Below, piece after piece: positions 1 to 11,508 of a stretch of 18,008 nucleotides of DNA. Source of the DNA: Candidatus Competibacteraceae bacterium. GTDB taxonomy: Bacteria; Pseudomonadota; Gammaproteobacteria; Competibacterales; Competibacteraceae. The stretch spans positions 1 through 18,008 of the forward strand of contig JAAUQA010000009.1 in assembly GCA_012032855.1 (NCBI GenBank), written 5' to 3'. How positions within the stretch are numbered: the stretch's first letter is position 1; every line of letters starts with the position of its first letter. The notes under the pieces are model-generated. The model had not been told where the DNA came from. It saw only the letters and a list, made by a program, of their open reading frames with translations, and searched no databases. Position numbers and translations under genes: made by a program.

Positions 1-2
1 CA

Positions 3-520
3 AGATGCATCGTGCCGGCCATGACGAACTGGGGCAGTTTGGTTAATCTTCGCCAATTGGCCACGTTTTATCGCAATAAAGGCAGCCACCAGACCGCGTT
101 GGCGCGCAATCAAGACGCCGAGTTTTTAGCCCGCAAATTACGCAATGATCACTTATCCGCAGCAATTTTGCAGGAACAAGGGATTATTTGTTGCGACTCA
201 ACCGTCATGCTGAGGCGCTGGAGAAATTTCAACAGAGTTTGGACAGTGCGCGGCGGATCGGTAACGACAATGCGGTGGCGGATAGTTTAATGGCCATCGG
301 CAAGACTCTGCTGATGGACAATCGGCTCACGGAAGCGCGAACTGCACTGGAAGAATCGTCAGCAATACGGCAACGGTTACAAGATCCCCGCTGGGCGGCT
401 TCATTAGAAGCGCTCGGTTTGCTCGACGAACAACAGGGCCAGTTCATCGATGCTTGGAAAAGCTTCAACACGCTAGAACGCTCTACCAAAAGTCTCTCCC
501 AACGCGCTGACCTCAATTGA
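3..520 (+). CDS. TPR-repeat protein, C-terminal part, frameshifted
   Basis: The reading frame is open to the left edge, so the N-terminus lies outside the window. The product is helical and made of tetratricopeptide-type units of about 34-40 residues, for example one containing RLNRHAEALEKFQQSLDSAR followed by one containing NRLTEARTALEESSAIR. Such repeats are protein-interaction scaffolds; no catalytic domain is visible. The frame breaks at about 180-182: the first part reads through ILQEQG, and the second resumes as DYLLRLNRHAEAL one frame over. Adding a single G to the GGG run joins them into a normal TPR helix pair, so a sequencing deletion is likely. It ends 83 bases before rsmG, where mnmG is often found in relatives, so this gene is not part of the usual neighbourhood. 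Its specific function is unknown. Confidence 0.7.
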
Positions 521-603
521 AAACACATCGCTCGCGTTCAGGGTAAGCTTTAGCCGATGTCCCCTGTGCTTGATCTGCGGCGACGGCGTATCCCAGGGCT
601 CAA

Positions 604-1281
604 TTGCGCTTGACAATGCCATTAATAGCCCCGATTCGTCTGGGTATCGAACGGTTGGGTATTGCGACCTCGGAAACCGCTGTTGAACAGTTGGCCGCTT
701 ACCTACAGTTGCTTGAGCGCTGGAACCGGACTTACAATCTCACAGCCGTGCGTCACTGTGCCGATATGGTTGGCCTGCATGTTCTGGATAGCTTAGCTAT
801 TCTGCCTTGGCTGCAAGGCCCCCGTCTGCTGGACGTCGGTAGCGGTGCCGGATTGCCCGGTATCCCTTTGGCCATCGTCTGTCGGGAATTGGACTTTGTA
901 TTATTGGATAGCAACGGCAAACGGGTTCGTTTCATGACTCAGGCGGTTGCCGAACTCGGACTTGCGAATGTCAGTGTGGCGCGCTGTCGGGTCGAGGATT
1001 ATCAGCCGGTGACGCCATTCGATAGCGTAGTATCAAGGGCTTTTGCCGCGCTAGCCGATATGCTGTGCAAGGCGGGTCGGTTCTGCGGAACGGGAGGACG
1101 TCTGCTCGCTATGAAGGGTGTTTATCCCGCAACTGAACTGGCCGAATTACCGCCGGGCTTCCGGGTCGAGGGCGTATATCGGCTGAACGTGCCTGAGCTG
1201 GACGCCGAACGACATCTCGTCCATCTTGCTCCTGACAACTCCCCAACAAGGAATCATTCATGGCGCACATCATCGCGATAG
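604..1281 (+). CDS. rsmG: 16S rRNA (guanine-527-N7)-methyltransferase RsmG (GidB)
   Basis: RsmG methylates N7 of G527 in 16S rRNA using S-adenosylmethionine. The product aligns over its length with E. coli RsmG: the N-terminal WNRTYNLTAVR segment, the SAM-binding loop LLDVGSGAGLPGIPLAI (about residues 77-93), the LLDSNGKRVRF strand, and VVSRAFAALADM. At 225 residues it is somewhat longer than the usual 205-215, because the C-terminus runs on past ELDAERHLVHL. I chose the TTG at 604 because AGGG at 595-598 lies five bases before it; the ATG at 616 is the alternative but is poorly spaced. The last 22 bases overlap parA, suggesting translational coupling. The unusual tail could also come from a small indel near the 3' end. 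Confidence 0.93.
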   Translation: MRLTMPLIAPIRLGIERLGIATSETAVEQLAAYLQLLERWNRTYNLTAVRHCADMVGLHVLDSLAILPWLQGPRLLDVGSGAGLPGIPLAIVCRELDFVLLDSNGKRVRFMTQAVAELGLANVSVARCRVEDYQPVTPFDSVVSRAFAALADMLCKAGRFCGTGGRLLAMKGVYPATELAELPPGFRVEGVYRLNVPELDAERHLVHLAPDNSPTRNHSWRTSSR

Positions 1282-2057
1282 CCAATCAAAAAGGCGGAGT
1301 CGGCAAAACGACTACGGCGGTGAATCTCGCCGCCTGCTTGGCGGATTCCAAACTAAAACGGCGGGTGTTACTGGTCGATCTGGACCCGCAGGGCAATGCC
1401 TCTATGGGTTGTGGTGTCGACAAACACAAGGCCACGGCGACCAGCTACGAAGTGCTGTTGCGGCGGATCGCGATCCGCGATGCCTTGCAATTTTCCGAGG
1501 CTGCACAAATTCAGGTGTTGCCCGCTAATAGCGATCTGACCGGTGCTGAAGTGGCTTTGCTGGATGCCGATAACGGACAGTATCGGTTGCGGGAAGTACT
1601 GATGCCCATTCAAGCCGATTATGATGACATCGTGATCGACTGTCCCCCCTCCTTAAACATGCTCACGGTGAATGCCTTAACTGCAGCGCAGGGTTTGGTT
1701 ATCCCGATTCAGTGCGAATACTATGCTCTGGAGGGATTATCTGCGTTACTCGGTACCGTCGAGAAAGTGCGCCACAGCACCAACCCCGGTTTGCGTATAG
1801 AGGGCCTGCTGCGTACCATGTTCGATGCTCGCAACCGACTGGCCAACGAAGTGTCGGCACAGCTTCTGGAGCATTTCGGAGACACCGTGTATGACACCTT
1901 GGTGCCGCGCAATGTGCGCCTAGCCGAAGCGCCCAGTCATGGCTTGCCTGTGAACGCTTACGATAAAAGTTCCCGCGGGGCGCAAAGTTACCGGGATCTG
2001 GCCAAAGAAATGTTACAACGAATGAAGCACAGAGCACCTGCTAAGGCGGTGGTTTAG
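1260..2057 (+). CDS. parA: Chromosome-partitioning ATPase ParA (Soj)
   Basis: ParA-family ATPases form dynamic, nucleoid-bound gradients that move ParB-parS complexes to segregate chromosome origins. The 265-residue product has the deviant Walker A box KGGVGKTT at residues 11-18 with the signature lysine K11, the switch I strand LLVDLDPQGN (about 37-46), and the Walker B-like strand IVIDCPPS (about 124-131). There is no N-terminal DNA-binding helix-turn-helix, so this is the short chromosomal Soj type and not a plasmid type Ia ParA. The ATG at 1260 follows an AAGGA ribosome site and lies inside the end of rsmG. parB follows after 67 bases, the normal operon order. Confidence 0.96.
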   Translation: MAHIIAIANQKGGVGKTTTAVNLAACLADSKLKRRVLLVDLDPQGNASMGCGVDKHKATATSYEVLLRRIAIRDALQFSEAAQIQVLPANSDLTGAEVALLDADNGQYRLREVLMPIQADYDDIVIDCPPSLNMLTVNALTAAQGLVIPIQCEYYALEGLSALLGTVEKVRHSTNPGLRIEGLLRTMFDARNRLANEVSAQLLEHFGDTVYDTLVPRNVRLAEAPSHGLPVNAYDKSSRGAQSYRDLAKEMLQRMKHRAPAKAVV

Positions 2058-2124
2058 ATGATCCGCGGGTAACGAGTGATCTCGGAGCTGCACTCAACAG
2101 TCGATTTCCAATGAAGGGGCAACC

Positions 2125-2996
2125 GTGAAAAAACGTGGTTTGGGACGTGGTTTGGATGCGCTGTTAGGTGTCGTCAATGCGACCGAGAGCAATCATACCG
2201 AAGGCAAAGCCGGGTCCGACACAAGCTTGCAAATGTTGGCTGTTGAACGATTAGAGCGCGGCCTTATCAGCCCCGTGGAGAGATCGCTCAAGACAGCCTG
2301 CACGCATTGGCTGAATCCATCCGGGCGCAGGGTATGGTGCAACCGATTGTGGTGCGTCCGTTGCCGGCGCAGCGTTACGAAATCATCGCCGGTGAACGAC
2401 GCTGGCGAGCCGCTCAATTGGCGGGCTTGACCGAAGTGCCGGCGTTGATCCGGAAAGTGCCGGATCATACCGCGTTGGTAATCGCCTTGATCGAAAACAT
2501 CCAACGCGAAGATCTGAATCCCCTGGAGGAAGCCGAGGCGCTCAAGCGCTTGATTGATGAATTTACCATGACCCATCAGGAAGCGGCTGAGGCGGTCGGG
2601 CGCTCGCGCGCAGCGGTCAGCAATTTATTGCGGTTGCTGGACCTGTGTGACCAAGTCCGGCAATGGGTCCGGGAAAACCGCCTGGAAATGGGCCATGCCC
2701 GCGCCCTCCTTCCACTGTCGCCAACCTTGCAGCAAGAAGCGGCGCACCAGGTTTTACTACAGGGATTATCGGTGCGTGAAACCGAGGCTTTAGCGCGTCG
2801 TCTGCAAGAACAAACCCTGAGCCCTAAAACCTCAGCTAAAGCGCTTGACCCAAACGTTCGGGCACTGCAAGACGATCTCTCGGAACGGTTGGGGACTCGG
2901 GTGTTGGTCCACCATCAGACCTCGGGTAAAGGCCGCTTGGTGATCCACTACAACTCGCTGGATGAACTCGACGGCATCCTGGGGAGAGTTAAGTAA
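2125..2996 (+). CDS. parB: Chromosome-partitioning protein ParB (Spo0J), frameshifted as sequenced
   Basis: ParB is a CTP-dependent clamp that loads at parS and spreads on DNA. The GTG start at 2125 has AAGGGG at 2114-2119. The N-terminus KKRGLGRGLDALLG is the standard ParA-stimulating arginine-rich peptide. The ParB/Srx CTPase domain carries QPIVVRP and GERRWRAA, followed by ENIQREDLNPLEEA and the helix-turn-helix around GRSRAAVSNLLRLLDL; the C-terminus ends with a dimerisation-type segment. The frame shifts at about 2260-2264: LAVERLERG in the first frame continues as PYQPRGEIAQDSLHALAES in another. One extra C in the GGCC run gives LERGPYQPR, matching family sequence. With it the protein is about 290 residues, the normal length. 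No parS site (TGTTTCACGTGAAACA-like) was found in the window. Confidence 0.93.
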
Positions 2997-3000
2997 TTGA

Positions 3001-3029
3001 TTGACCCGTGGGACTTGAGTTTCTATAAT
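3001..3029 (+). promoter_or_regulatory. Near-consensus sigma-70 promoter of the atp operon
   Basis: TTGACC at 3001-3006 and TATAAT at 3024-3029 are separated by exactly 17 bases: five of six and six of six matches to consensus at the optimal spacing. It begins five bases after the parB stop and precedes atpI, so it would drive the ATP synthase operon separately from rsmG-parAB. The predicted transcription start is near 3036, leaving a leader of about 70 bases before the atpI start chosen here. Confidence 0.85.
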
Positions 3030-3042
3030 GCTGCAATGCAGC
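3030..3042. repeat. 13-base palindrome centred on the predicted atp transcription start
   Basis: GCTGCA at 3030-3035 is inverted as TGCAGC at 3037-3042 around a single A at 3036. That is seven bases after the TATAAT box, the expected start site. A symmetric dyad at this place could be an operator for a dimeric regulator. With one central base it cannot form a stable RNA hairpin. Six-base arms can also occur by chance. Confidence 0.4.
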
Positions 3043-3104
3043 TGAAGGTACAAAAACGATAATTGTGTGTAACCGACCTGGCGGCGTTGATTAGGGGGAA
3101 ACGC

Positions 3105-4291
<1,187 letters not shown>

Positions 4292-4348
4292 TGGGTCGGG
4301 GATGCTGTTGCTCCGAATAACGACGACTATCGACTTAAGCCCGTTTGT

Positions 4349-4666
<318 letters not shown>

Positions 4667-4708
4667 TTCTGGTGACGCAACCCATTGCCCACACAGAGGG
4701 GGTGAAAC

Positions 4709-5183
4709 GTGAATTTTAATGCCACACTGATCGGGCAGATGATCACGTTTGGCCTGTTGGTGATCTTTACCATGAAATATGTGTGGCCTCCGATTATGAA
4801 GGCCATGCAGGATAGGCAAAAGCGGATCGCTGACGGATTAGCCTCGGCGGAGCGGGGGGTGCGCGAACAGGAACTCGCAGCCACCAAAGCCACAGAGACT
4901 CTCAAAGAATCCAAACGGCAAGCCGCAGAAATCATCGCCCACGCGCAAAAGCGTGCTAACGAGATCATTGAGCAGTCCAAGACTGATGCCCGGCTCGAAG
5001 GAGAGCGGCAACTCGCTGCCCGCGACAAGCGGAAATTGAGCAGGAAATGAACCGTGGCCCCGTGAACAATTGCGTAATCAAGTCATCGATTTGGCGGTCG
5101 CAGGGGCCGGTCGGGTACTCAAGCAAGAAGTCGATGCATCGGCTCATGCCCAATTACTTGATGATTTAGTCGCCCAACTCTAG
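4709..5183 (+). CDS. atpF: F0 ATP synthase subunit b, frameshifted twice as sequenced
   Basis: Subunit b is the peripheral-stalk dimer: one N-terminal membrane helix and a long cytoplasmic coiled coil. [29 protein letters not shown] and the [12 protein letters not shown] segment match the family closely. As sequenced, the first frame stops at 5050. The remainder is found one frame over as AEIEQEMNR and then, in the third frame, as [20 protein letters not shown] ending DDLVAQL at 5183. One missing A at about 5027-5028 and one missing C in the run 5058-5061 restore a single protein of about 158 residues (E. coli: 156). The start is GTG after AGAGGGGGT at 4695-4703. The gene is essential for F0, so sequencing error is more likely than inactivation. 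Confidence 0.92.
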
Positions 5184-5193
5184 GACTGTCGCC

Positions 5194-5743
5194 ATGGCCG
5201 AAATGACAACCATCGCCCGACCTTATGCCCCGGGCTGCGATTTCGAACAGCGCAGAGCAACGACGCATTAGCGCCTTGGTCGGAGTTGCTGCAGGCTATG
5301 ACGCTGATCGTGACCGAACCGGCCATGCGGGCAGTGCTGGGCAATCCTAAGCTCAGCCACGCGGAAAAAGCCCAGTTGCTGTTGGGTTTATGCCTTGAAA
5401 TCCAAACTGAAAGCTTACCGGAAACAGGGAGTAACTTCATCGAACTGTTGGCCGACAATCAGCGCCTTGATGCGATTCCCGCTATCACCGCCATTTACGA
5501 GAAACTGCGGGCGGATGCGGAAAAAAGCATTCACGCGGAGTTAGTGACTGCGTTTACGGTCAACGACGAACAGCAAAGCCGGATTGTGGACGCCCTAAAA
5601 AACGCCTGAAGCGCGAAGTCGTGCTGGAATGCACACTGGATGAATCGTTGGTCGGGGGCGCGATCATTCGAGCCGGGGATCTGGTTATTGACGGTTCAGC
5701 GCGGGGCTATCTCGATAAACTCGCCATCGCCCTGCATCAGTAA
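5194..5743 (+). CDS. atpH: F1 ATP synthase subunit delta, multiply frameshifted as sequenced
   Basis: Delta (OSCP in mitochondria) caps F1 and binds subunit b. The ATG at 5194 begins [12 protein letters not shown], the conserved start. Between about 5228 and 5255 the frame changes several times: RAA, FE and [17 protein letters not shown] are each in a different frame, so more than one indel is needed. The central part is then intact from about 5253 to 5602 ([20 protein letters not shown] through IVDALKN). At the A run 5597-5602 one missing A moves the C-terminus into another frame, where [34 protein letters not shown] and LAIALHQ finish at 5743. The restored length is about 180 residues (E. 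coli: 177). It lies 10 bases before atpA, in the normal order. Confidence 0.9.
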
Positions 5744-5753
5744 GGGGAAAAGT

Positions 5754-7295
5754 ATGCAACTCAATCCATCCGAAATCAGTGAACTGATTCGCAACCGTAT
5801 CGCCAAGTTTGAGACGATTGCCGAAGCCCGCACCGAAGGCACCATCGTCAGCTTGACCGATGGCATCGCCCGTATCCACGGGTTAGAAAACGCCATGCAG
5901 GGCGAAATGCTGGAGTTTCCTAATAATACCTTCGGGCTAGCGCTGAATCTGGAGCGTGACTCGGTCGGTGCGGTCATTCTGGGTGACTACAAACAGCTGT
6001 CCGAAGGCGATACGGTGCGTTGCACCGGCCGTATTTTGGAAGTACCGGTAGGCCGAGCTTTAATGGGTCGGGTGGTCAACGCCCTGGGGCAGCCGATTGA
6101 CGGTAAAGGGCCTGTTGAAACAGACCTGAGTTCGCCGATTGAAAAAATCGCACCCGGCGTTATTGAGCGCCAATCGGTTAGTCAACCCATGCAAACCGGC
6201 CTCAAGGCTATTGACGCGATGGTGCCCGTCGGTCGCGGTCAGCGGGAATTGATCATTGGGGACCGCCAAACCGGTAAGACTGCGGTCGCTGTCGACACGA
6301 TCATCAATCAGAAAGGCACCGGCGTTATCTGTATTTATGTCGCCGTAGGCCAGAAAAACTCCTCCATCGCCGGCGTAGTACGTAAGCTGGAAGAATACGG
6401 CGCGATGGATCACACCATCGTGGTGGCGGCCAGTGCGTCTGAATCCGCCGCTATGCAATACATCGCGCCTTATTCCGGTTGTGCGATGGGTGAATACTTC
6501 CGTGATCGCGGTGAAGATGCGCTGATCATTTATGACGATCTGACCAAACAAGCCTGGGCCTATCGGCAGGTATCACTGTTGCTGAGGCGGCCGCCCGGTC
6601 GCGAAGCCTATCCGGGTGATGTGTTTTACCTGCACTCTCGGCTGTTAGAACGGGCCTCCCGGGTCAATGCCGCCGAGGTGGAGCGCTTGACCAACGGCGA
6701 GGTTAAAGGCCGGACCGGTTCTTTGACCGCATTGCCGATTATCGAAACGCAGGCCGGTGACGTGTCCGCTTTCGTGCCCACCAACGTGATTTCCATCACC
6801 GACGGCCAGATCTTCCTGGAAACCGATTTGTTCAACGCCAATATCCGCCCCGCAATCAACGCCGGTTTATCGGTGTCCCGGGTCGGTGGAGCTGCGCAGA
6901 CCAAGATCGTTAAAAAGCTCGGTGGTGGTGTCCGTCTGGCTCTCGCTCAATATCGGGAATTAGCGGCTTTCGCGCAGTTTGCTTCCGATTTGGACGAGGC
7001 CACACGTCGGCAGTTGGAGCGTGGTCAGCGGGTGACCGAGTTGATGAAGCAAAAACAGTATTCGCCACTCAGCATCGCGGAAATGGGCGTCTCACTGTAT
7101 GCCGTCGACCGAGGTTACCTGGATGATCTGCCGTTAGACAAGATCGGCAGTTTCGAATCCGCCCTGTTAACCTATATGCATTCCAACCAGGCGGAACTAA
7201 TGAAGAAGATTGATGAATCAGGCGACTTCAACGATGAAATCGATGCGGCGTTTAAAAAAGCCGTAGAGGATTTCAAAGCGAATCACGCCTGGTAA
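5754..7295 (+). CDS. atpA: F1 ATP synthase subunit alpha
   Basis: Alpha alternates with beta in the F1 hexamer and binds nucleotide at non-catalytic sites. The ATG at 5754 gives 513 residues, the same length as in E. coli, starting [16 protein letters not shown]; the frame is open to 5640, but that upstream part reads across the end of atpH. The Walker A box GDRQTGKT is at 169-176. The arginine that reaches into the catalytic site is R376 in [12 protein letters not shown], and the beta-barrel domain shows [28 protein letters not shown] lies directly before the start. No frame interruption is seen, unlike atpF and atpH just upstream. Confidence 0.98.
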   Translation: MQLNPSEISELIRNRIAKFETIAEARTEGTIVSLTDGIARIHGLENAMQGEMLEFPNNTFGLALNLERDSVGAVILGDYKQLSEGDTVRCTGRILEVPVGRALMGRVVNALGQPIDGKGPVETDLSSPIEKIAPGVIERQSVSQPMQTGLKAIDAMVPVGRGQRELIIGDRQTGKTAVAVDTIINQKGTGVICIYVAVGQKNSSIAGVVRKLEEYGAMDHTIVVAASASESAAMQYIAPYSGCAMGEYFRDRGEDALIIYDDLTKQAWAYRQVSLLLRRPPGREAYPGDVFYLHSRLLERASRVNAAEVERLTNGEVKGRTGSLTALPIIETQAGDVSAFVPTNVISITDGQIFLETDLFNANIRPAINAGLSVSRVGGAAQTKIVKKLGGGVRLALAQYRELAAFAQFASDLDEATRRQLERGQRVTELMKQKQYSPLSIAEMGVSLYAVDRGYLDDLPLDKIGSFESALLTYMHSNQAELMKKIDESGDFNDEIDAAFKKAVEDFKANHAW

Positions 7296-7307
7296 GCGGG
7301 TAATAAC

Positions 7308-8171
7308 ATGGCTGTCGGTAAAGAGATACGCAATAAAATCCGCAGTATCCAGAACACCCGCAAGATCACCAGCGCCATGGAGATGGTGGCTGCCAGTAAG
7401 ATGCGTAAGGCGCAAGAACGCATGCGGGCAGCTCGCCCTTATGCTGATCGAATTCGCAAGGTCATTTCGCACTTGTCTTATTCGCATCCGGAATACCAGC
7501 ATCCGTTTATGGTGGATCGTCCGGTCAAGCGGATCGGTTATCTGATTATTTCGTCCGATCGGGGCTTGTGTGGTGGCTTGAACAATAATCTATTCCGGAT
7601 GTTGGTGCCGCACATGAGGCGCTGGCATGAGCAGGGGGTAGAAATAGACTTGTGCACGGTCGGCAAAAAGGCTGGCGGGTTCTTCAAGCGCTTAGGCGGT
7701 AACATCGTCGCGGCGGTTCCTCAAGTCGGGGATCTAACCGACCCGGAAATCTTGCGTGGTCCGGTTGCCGTGATGGTGACAGCCTTTGGGAAAGGGGAAA
7801 TCGATCGTCTTTATATCGCGCGCAATGAATTCGTCAATACCATGGTGCAACGACCGCAGGTATTGCAATTACTGCCGGGTGAAGCGGAAACCGAAGAGGG
7901 TATGAGTAAGCAGTTGTGGGACTACATTTACGAGCCCGATTCCAAAGAATTGCTGGATATGCTGCTGCTCCGTTACCTGGAAACCCGGGTCTACCGGGGT
8001 GTGGTGGAAAACATCGCCTGTGAAATGGCGGCACGCATGGTCGCCATGAAGAGCGCCTCGGACAATGCCGGTACGCTGATCGACCAACTGCAATTGGTTT
8101 ACAACAAAGCGCGGCAGGCGGCGATCACCCAAGAGCTTTCCGAAATCGTGGCGGGCGCTGCGGCGGTATAA
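7308..8171 (+). CDS. atpG: F1 ATP synthase subunit gamma
   Basis: Gamma is the central rotor shaft linking the c ring to the catalytic hexamer. The 287-residue product (same length as E. coli) has the conserved N-terminal helix with [19 protein letters not shown], the central Rossmann-like core with [15 protein letters not shown], and the C-terminal helix with MKSASDNA and [12 protein letters not shown]. It starts 12 bases after the atpA stop and ends 27 bases before atpD. No anomaly was found. Confidence 0.98.
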   Translation: MAVGKEIRNKIRSIQNTRKITSAMEMVAASKMRKAQERMRAARPYADRIRKVISHLSYSHPEYQHPFMVDRPVKRIGYLIISSDRGLCGGLNNNLFRMLVPHMRRWHEQGVEIDLCTVGKKAGGFFKRLGGNIVAAVPQVGDLTDPEILRGPVAVMVTAFGKGEIDRLYIARNEFVNTMVQRPQVLQLLPGEAETEEGMSKQLWDYIYEPDSKELLDMLLLRYLETRVYRGVVENIACEMAARMVAMKSASDNAGTLIDQLQLVYNKARQAAITQELSEIVAGAAAV

Positions 8172-8180
8172 ACGAATTAA

Positions 8181-9577
<1,397 letters not shown>

Positions 9578-9578
<1 letters not shown>

Positions 9579-9597
9579 CTTTCCTAACCAGGAAGGT
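9578..9597 (+). other. Hairpin between atpD and atpC
   Basis: Bases 9578-9585 pair with 9590-9597 as an eight-base stem (one G-U pair) around the loop AACC, starting on the last base of the atpD stop codon. There is no following T tract, so it is not a standard intrinsic terminator. It could stabilise the upstream message or reduce expression of atpC relative to atpD, whose stoichiometry differs (one epsilon to three beta). Function is inferred. Confidence 0.4.
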
Positions 9598-9632
9598 ATG
9601 GCTAGAGCGGCGAGCATAGGCGGGGTGGTATT

Positions 9633-10061
9633 ATGGCTATGACCATGCATGTGGACATCGTCAGTACGGAAAAAGAGATTTTCTCCGGCCCGGCAGAGAT
9701 GATGTCGGCGACCGGTGTGATGGGCGAGTTGGGTATTTTGCCCCGCCACAGCCAGTTACTGACACGGCTGCGGCCCGGGCAGGTCAGGCTTAAACTGCCT
9801 GACCAGGACGAGGAACAGGTATTCTATATCTCCGGCGGTTTATTGGAGGTTCAGCCGCATGTCGTGACCGTGCTTGCCGATACCGCTGAACGCGCTAGGG
9901 ACTTGGACGAATCGGCGGCAGTAGCCGCCAAACAGCACGCCGAGCAACTCATGTCCGAGCGCAATACGGATTTCGAGTATGCCAAGGCCCAGTCCGAATT
10001 GGCCAAGGCCATTGCGCAATTGCAAGCGATTGAGCGATTGCGTAAACAGCTGAGGAAATAA
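9633..10061 (+). CDS. atpC: F1 ATP synthase subunit epsilon
   Basis: Epsilon links gamma to the c ring and, in bacteria, can inhibit ATP hydrolysis through its C-terminal helices. The 142-residue product (E. coli: 139) begins [19 protein letters not shown], contains the beta-sandwich motifs [14 protein letters not shown] and [12 protein letters not shown], then [16 protein letters not shown], and ends in the two-helix domain [20 protein letters not shown]. It is the last ATP synthase gene and lies 25 bases before glmU. Confidence 0.97.
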   Translation: MAMTMHVDIVSTEKEIFSGPAEMMSATGVMGELGILPRHSQLLTRLRPGQVRLKLPDQDEEQVFYISGGLLEVQPHVVTVLADTAERARDLDESAAVAAKQHAEQLMSERNTDFEYAKAQSELAKAIAQLQAIERLRKQLRK

Positions 10062-10086
10062 TTGCGCCGGCTTCTGCAATAGTCTG

Positions 10087-11470
10087 ATGACGTCACTCTC
10101 GGTCATCGTGCTTGCCGCAGGTCAGGGCAAACGCATGGTATCGGACCTGCCTAAGGTCTTGCATTGCATCGGCGGCAAACCGCTGCTCAGCCATGTGTTG
10201 GCCGCCGCCGGTGAGCTTGCCGCTACACAGCGTGTGGTGGTCTATGGTCACGGCGGAGAGGCAGTCAAAACCGTCTGTGCAGCAGCAGACCTCAGTTGGG
10301 TGAAACAAACCGAACAACTGGGCACTGGTCATGCAGTAGCTCAAGCATTGGCAACCTTATCGCCTCAGGGTACAGCGCTGGTGTATACGGTGATGTGCCG
10401 TTATCCGTCAGCAAACCCTGCAACCCTTGATCACCAGTGCGGAACAGGGACGGTTAGCGGTGTTGACCGCGGAACTGGCCGATCCTGTAGGGTATGGCCG
10501 CATCGTGCGGGATGCGACAGGACAGGTTGAGCGGATCATTGAAGAAAAAGACGCCAATCCCGAACAGCTGGCAATTGCTGAAATCAATACCGGTATCCTG
10601 GCGGTATCGTCTCAGTCACTATCGCGTTGGGTAAGCAAGCTTGATAACCGCAACGCTCAGGGCGAATACTACCTTACCGATGTGATTGCACTGGCGGTCG
10701 CCGAAAGGGTTACCGTAGAAGCCTTTCTTGCCCCCGACCCGGAAGAAATCCAAGGTGTAAACGACCGCGTGCAATTGGCTCGCTTGGAACGTTATTTTCA
10801 GCGCCGACAAGCTCAAGCGTTGATGGCTCAGGGAGCAACTTTGTTGGATCCGGCGAGGGTGGATATTCGCGGCAGCGTGACGATCGGCAAGGATGTGGTC
10901 ATCGACATTGATGTGATTCTGGAAGGCGAGGTGCACTTGGGTGACGGTGTCACCATCGGTCCCTACACGCTGATTCGCGACTCTGTATTAGACGAAGGCA
11001 CTGAAGTGCTGTCGCATTGCCATATCGAAGCTACCCGGATCGGCAAACGCGTTCAAATCGGTCCTTTTGCCCGTTTGCGACCAGCGACCCACTTGGCCGA
11101 TGAGGCAAAAATCGGTAACTTTGTAGAGGTCAAGAAATCGCAGATTGGTCGCGGTTCCAAGGTCAATCATTTAACCTACGTTGGTGACACGGAGATCGGT
11201 GCCGGGGTGAACGTGGGCGCCGGCACTATTACCTGTAATTACGATGGCGCCAACAAGCACAAAACCATCATCGAAGATCACGTCTTTATCGGTTCCAACG
11301 TCGCCCTAGTGGCCCCTGTGCGGGTTGGCGAAGGCGCGACCATCGGCGCCGGTTCGACCATTAGTCGGGACATCCCTGCGGGCAATCTGGGGGTAACTCG
11401 GTCGCCGCAGAAACACCTGAAGGATTGGCGACGTCCCGTCAAACATAACAAATCGTCGGACTCTACCTAG
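10087..11470 (+). CDS. glmU: Bifunctional UDP-N-acetylglucosamine pyrophosphorylase/glucosamine-1-phosphate acetyltransferase GlmU, frameshifted as sequenced
   Basis: GlmU acetylates glucosamine-1-phosphate and then couples it to UTP, giving UDP-GlcNAc for peptidoglycan and lipopolysaccharide. The N-terminal uridyltransferase shows LAAGQGKRMVSDLPKVLH and EQLGTGHAVAQA; the C-terminal left-handed beta-helix shows IGPFARLRP, VEVKKSQIGRGSKVNHLTYVGD with the catalytic histidine, and NVGAGTITCNYDGANKHKT. Two breaks occur: at about 10384 (one missing T restores VLYGDVPL) and at 10413-10415 (one missing A restores SKTLQPLITSAEQGR). Corrected, it has about 461 residues (E. coli: 456). No obvious Shine-Dalgarno precedes the ATG at 10087. 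The atpC-glmU adjacency is typical of Gammaproteobacteria. Confidence 0.95.
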
Positions 11471-11508
11471 TCTTTCCCGGTTACTGGGATAGGCCGGTGA
11501 GTTAGCGG

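Noticed and set aside
5640..5753. Upstream-extended start for subunit alpha
   Set aside because: The extension is an out-of-frame reading of the atpH C-terminus; [12 protein letters not shown] from 5754 gives exactly 513 residues and follows a good ribosome site.
6060..6551. Long reverse-strand open frames inside atp genes (also 7869-8525 and 9156-9749)
   Set aside because: They lie opposite strongly conserved ATP synthase genes, show no recognisable domain, and are rich in His/Arg as expected for antisense readings of this codon use.
11471..11508. Intrinsic terminator after glmU
   Set aside because: TCCC and GGGA can pair over four bases only and there is no T tract.
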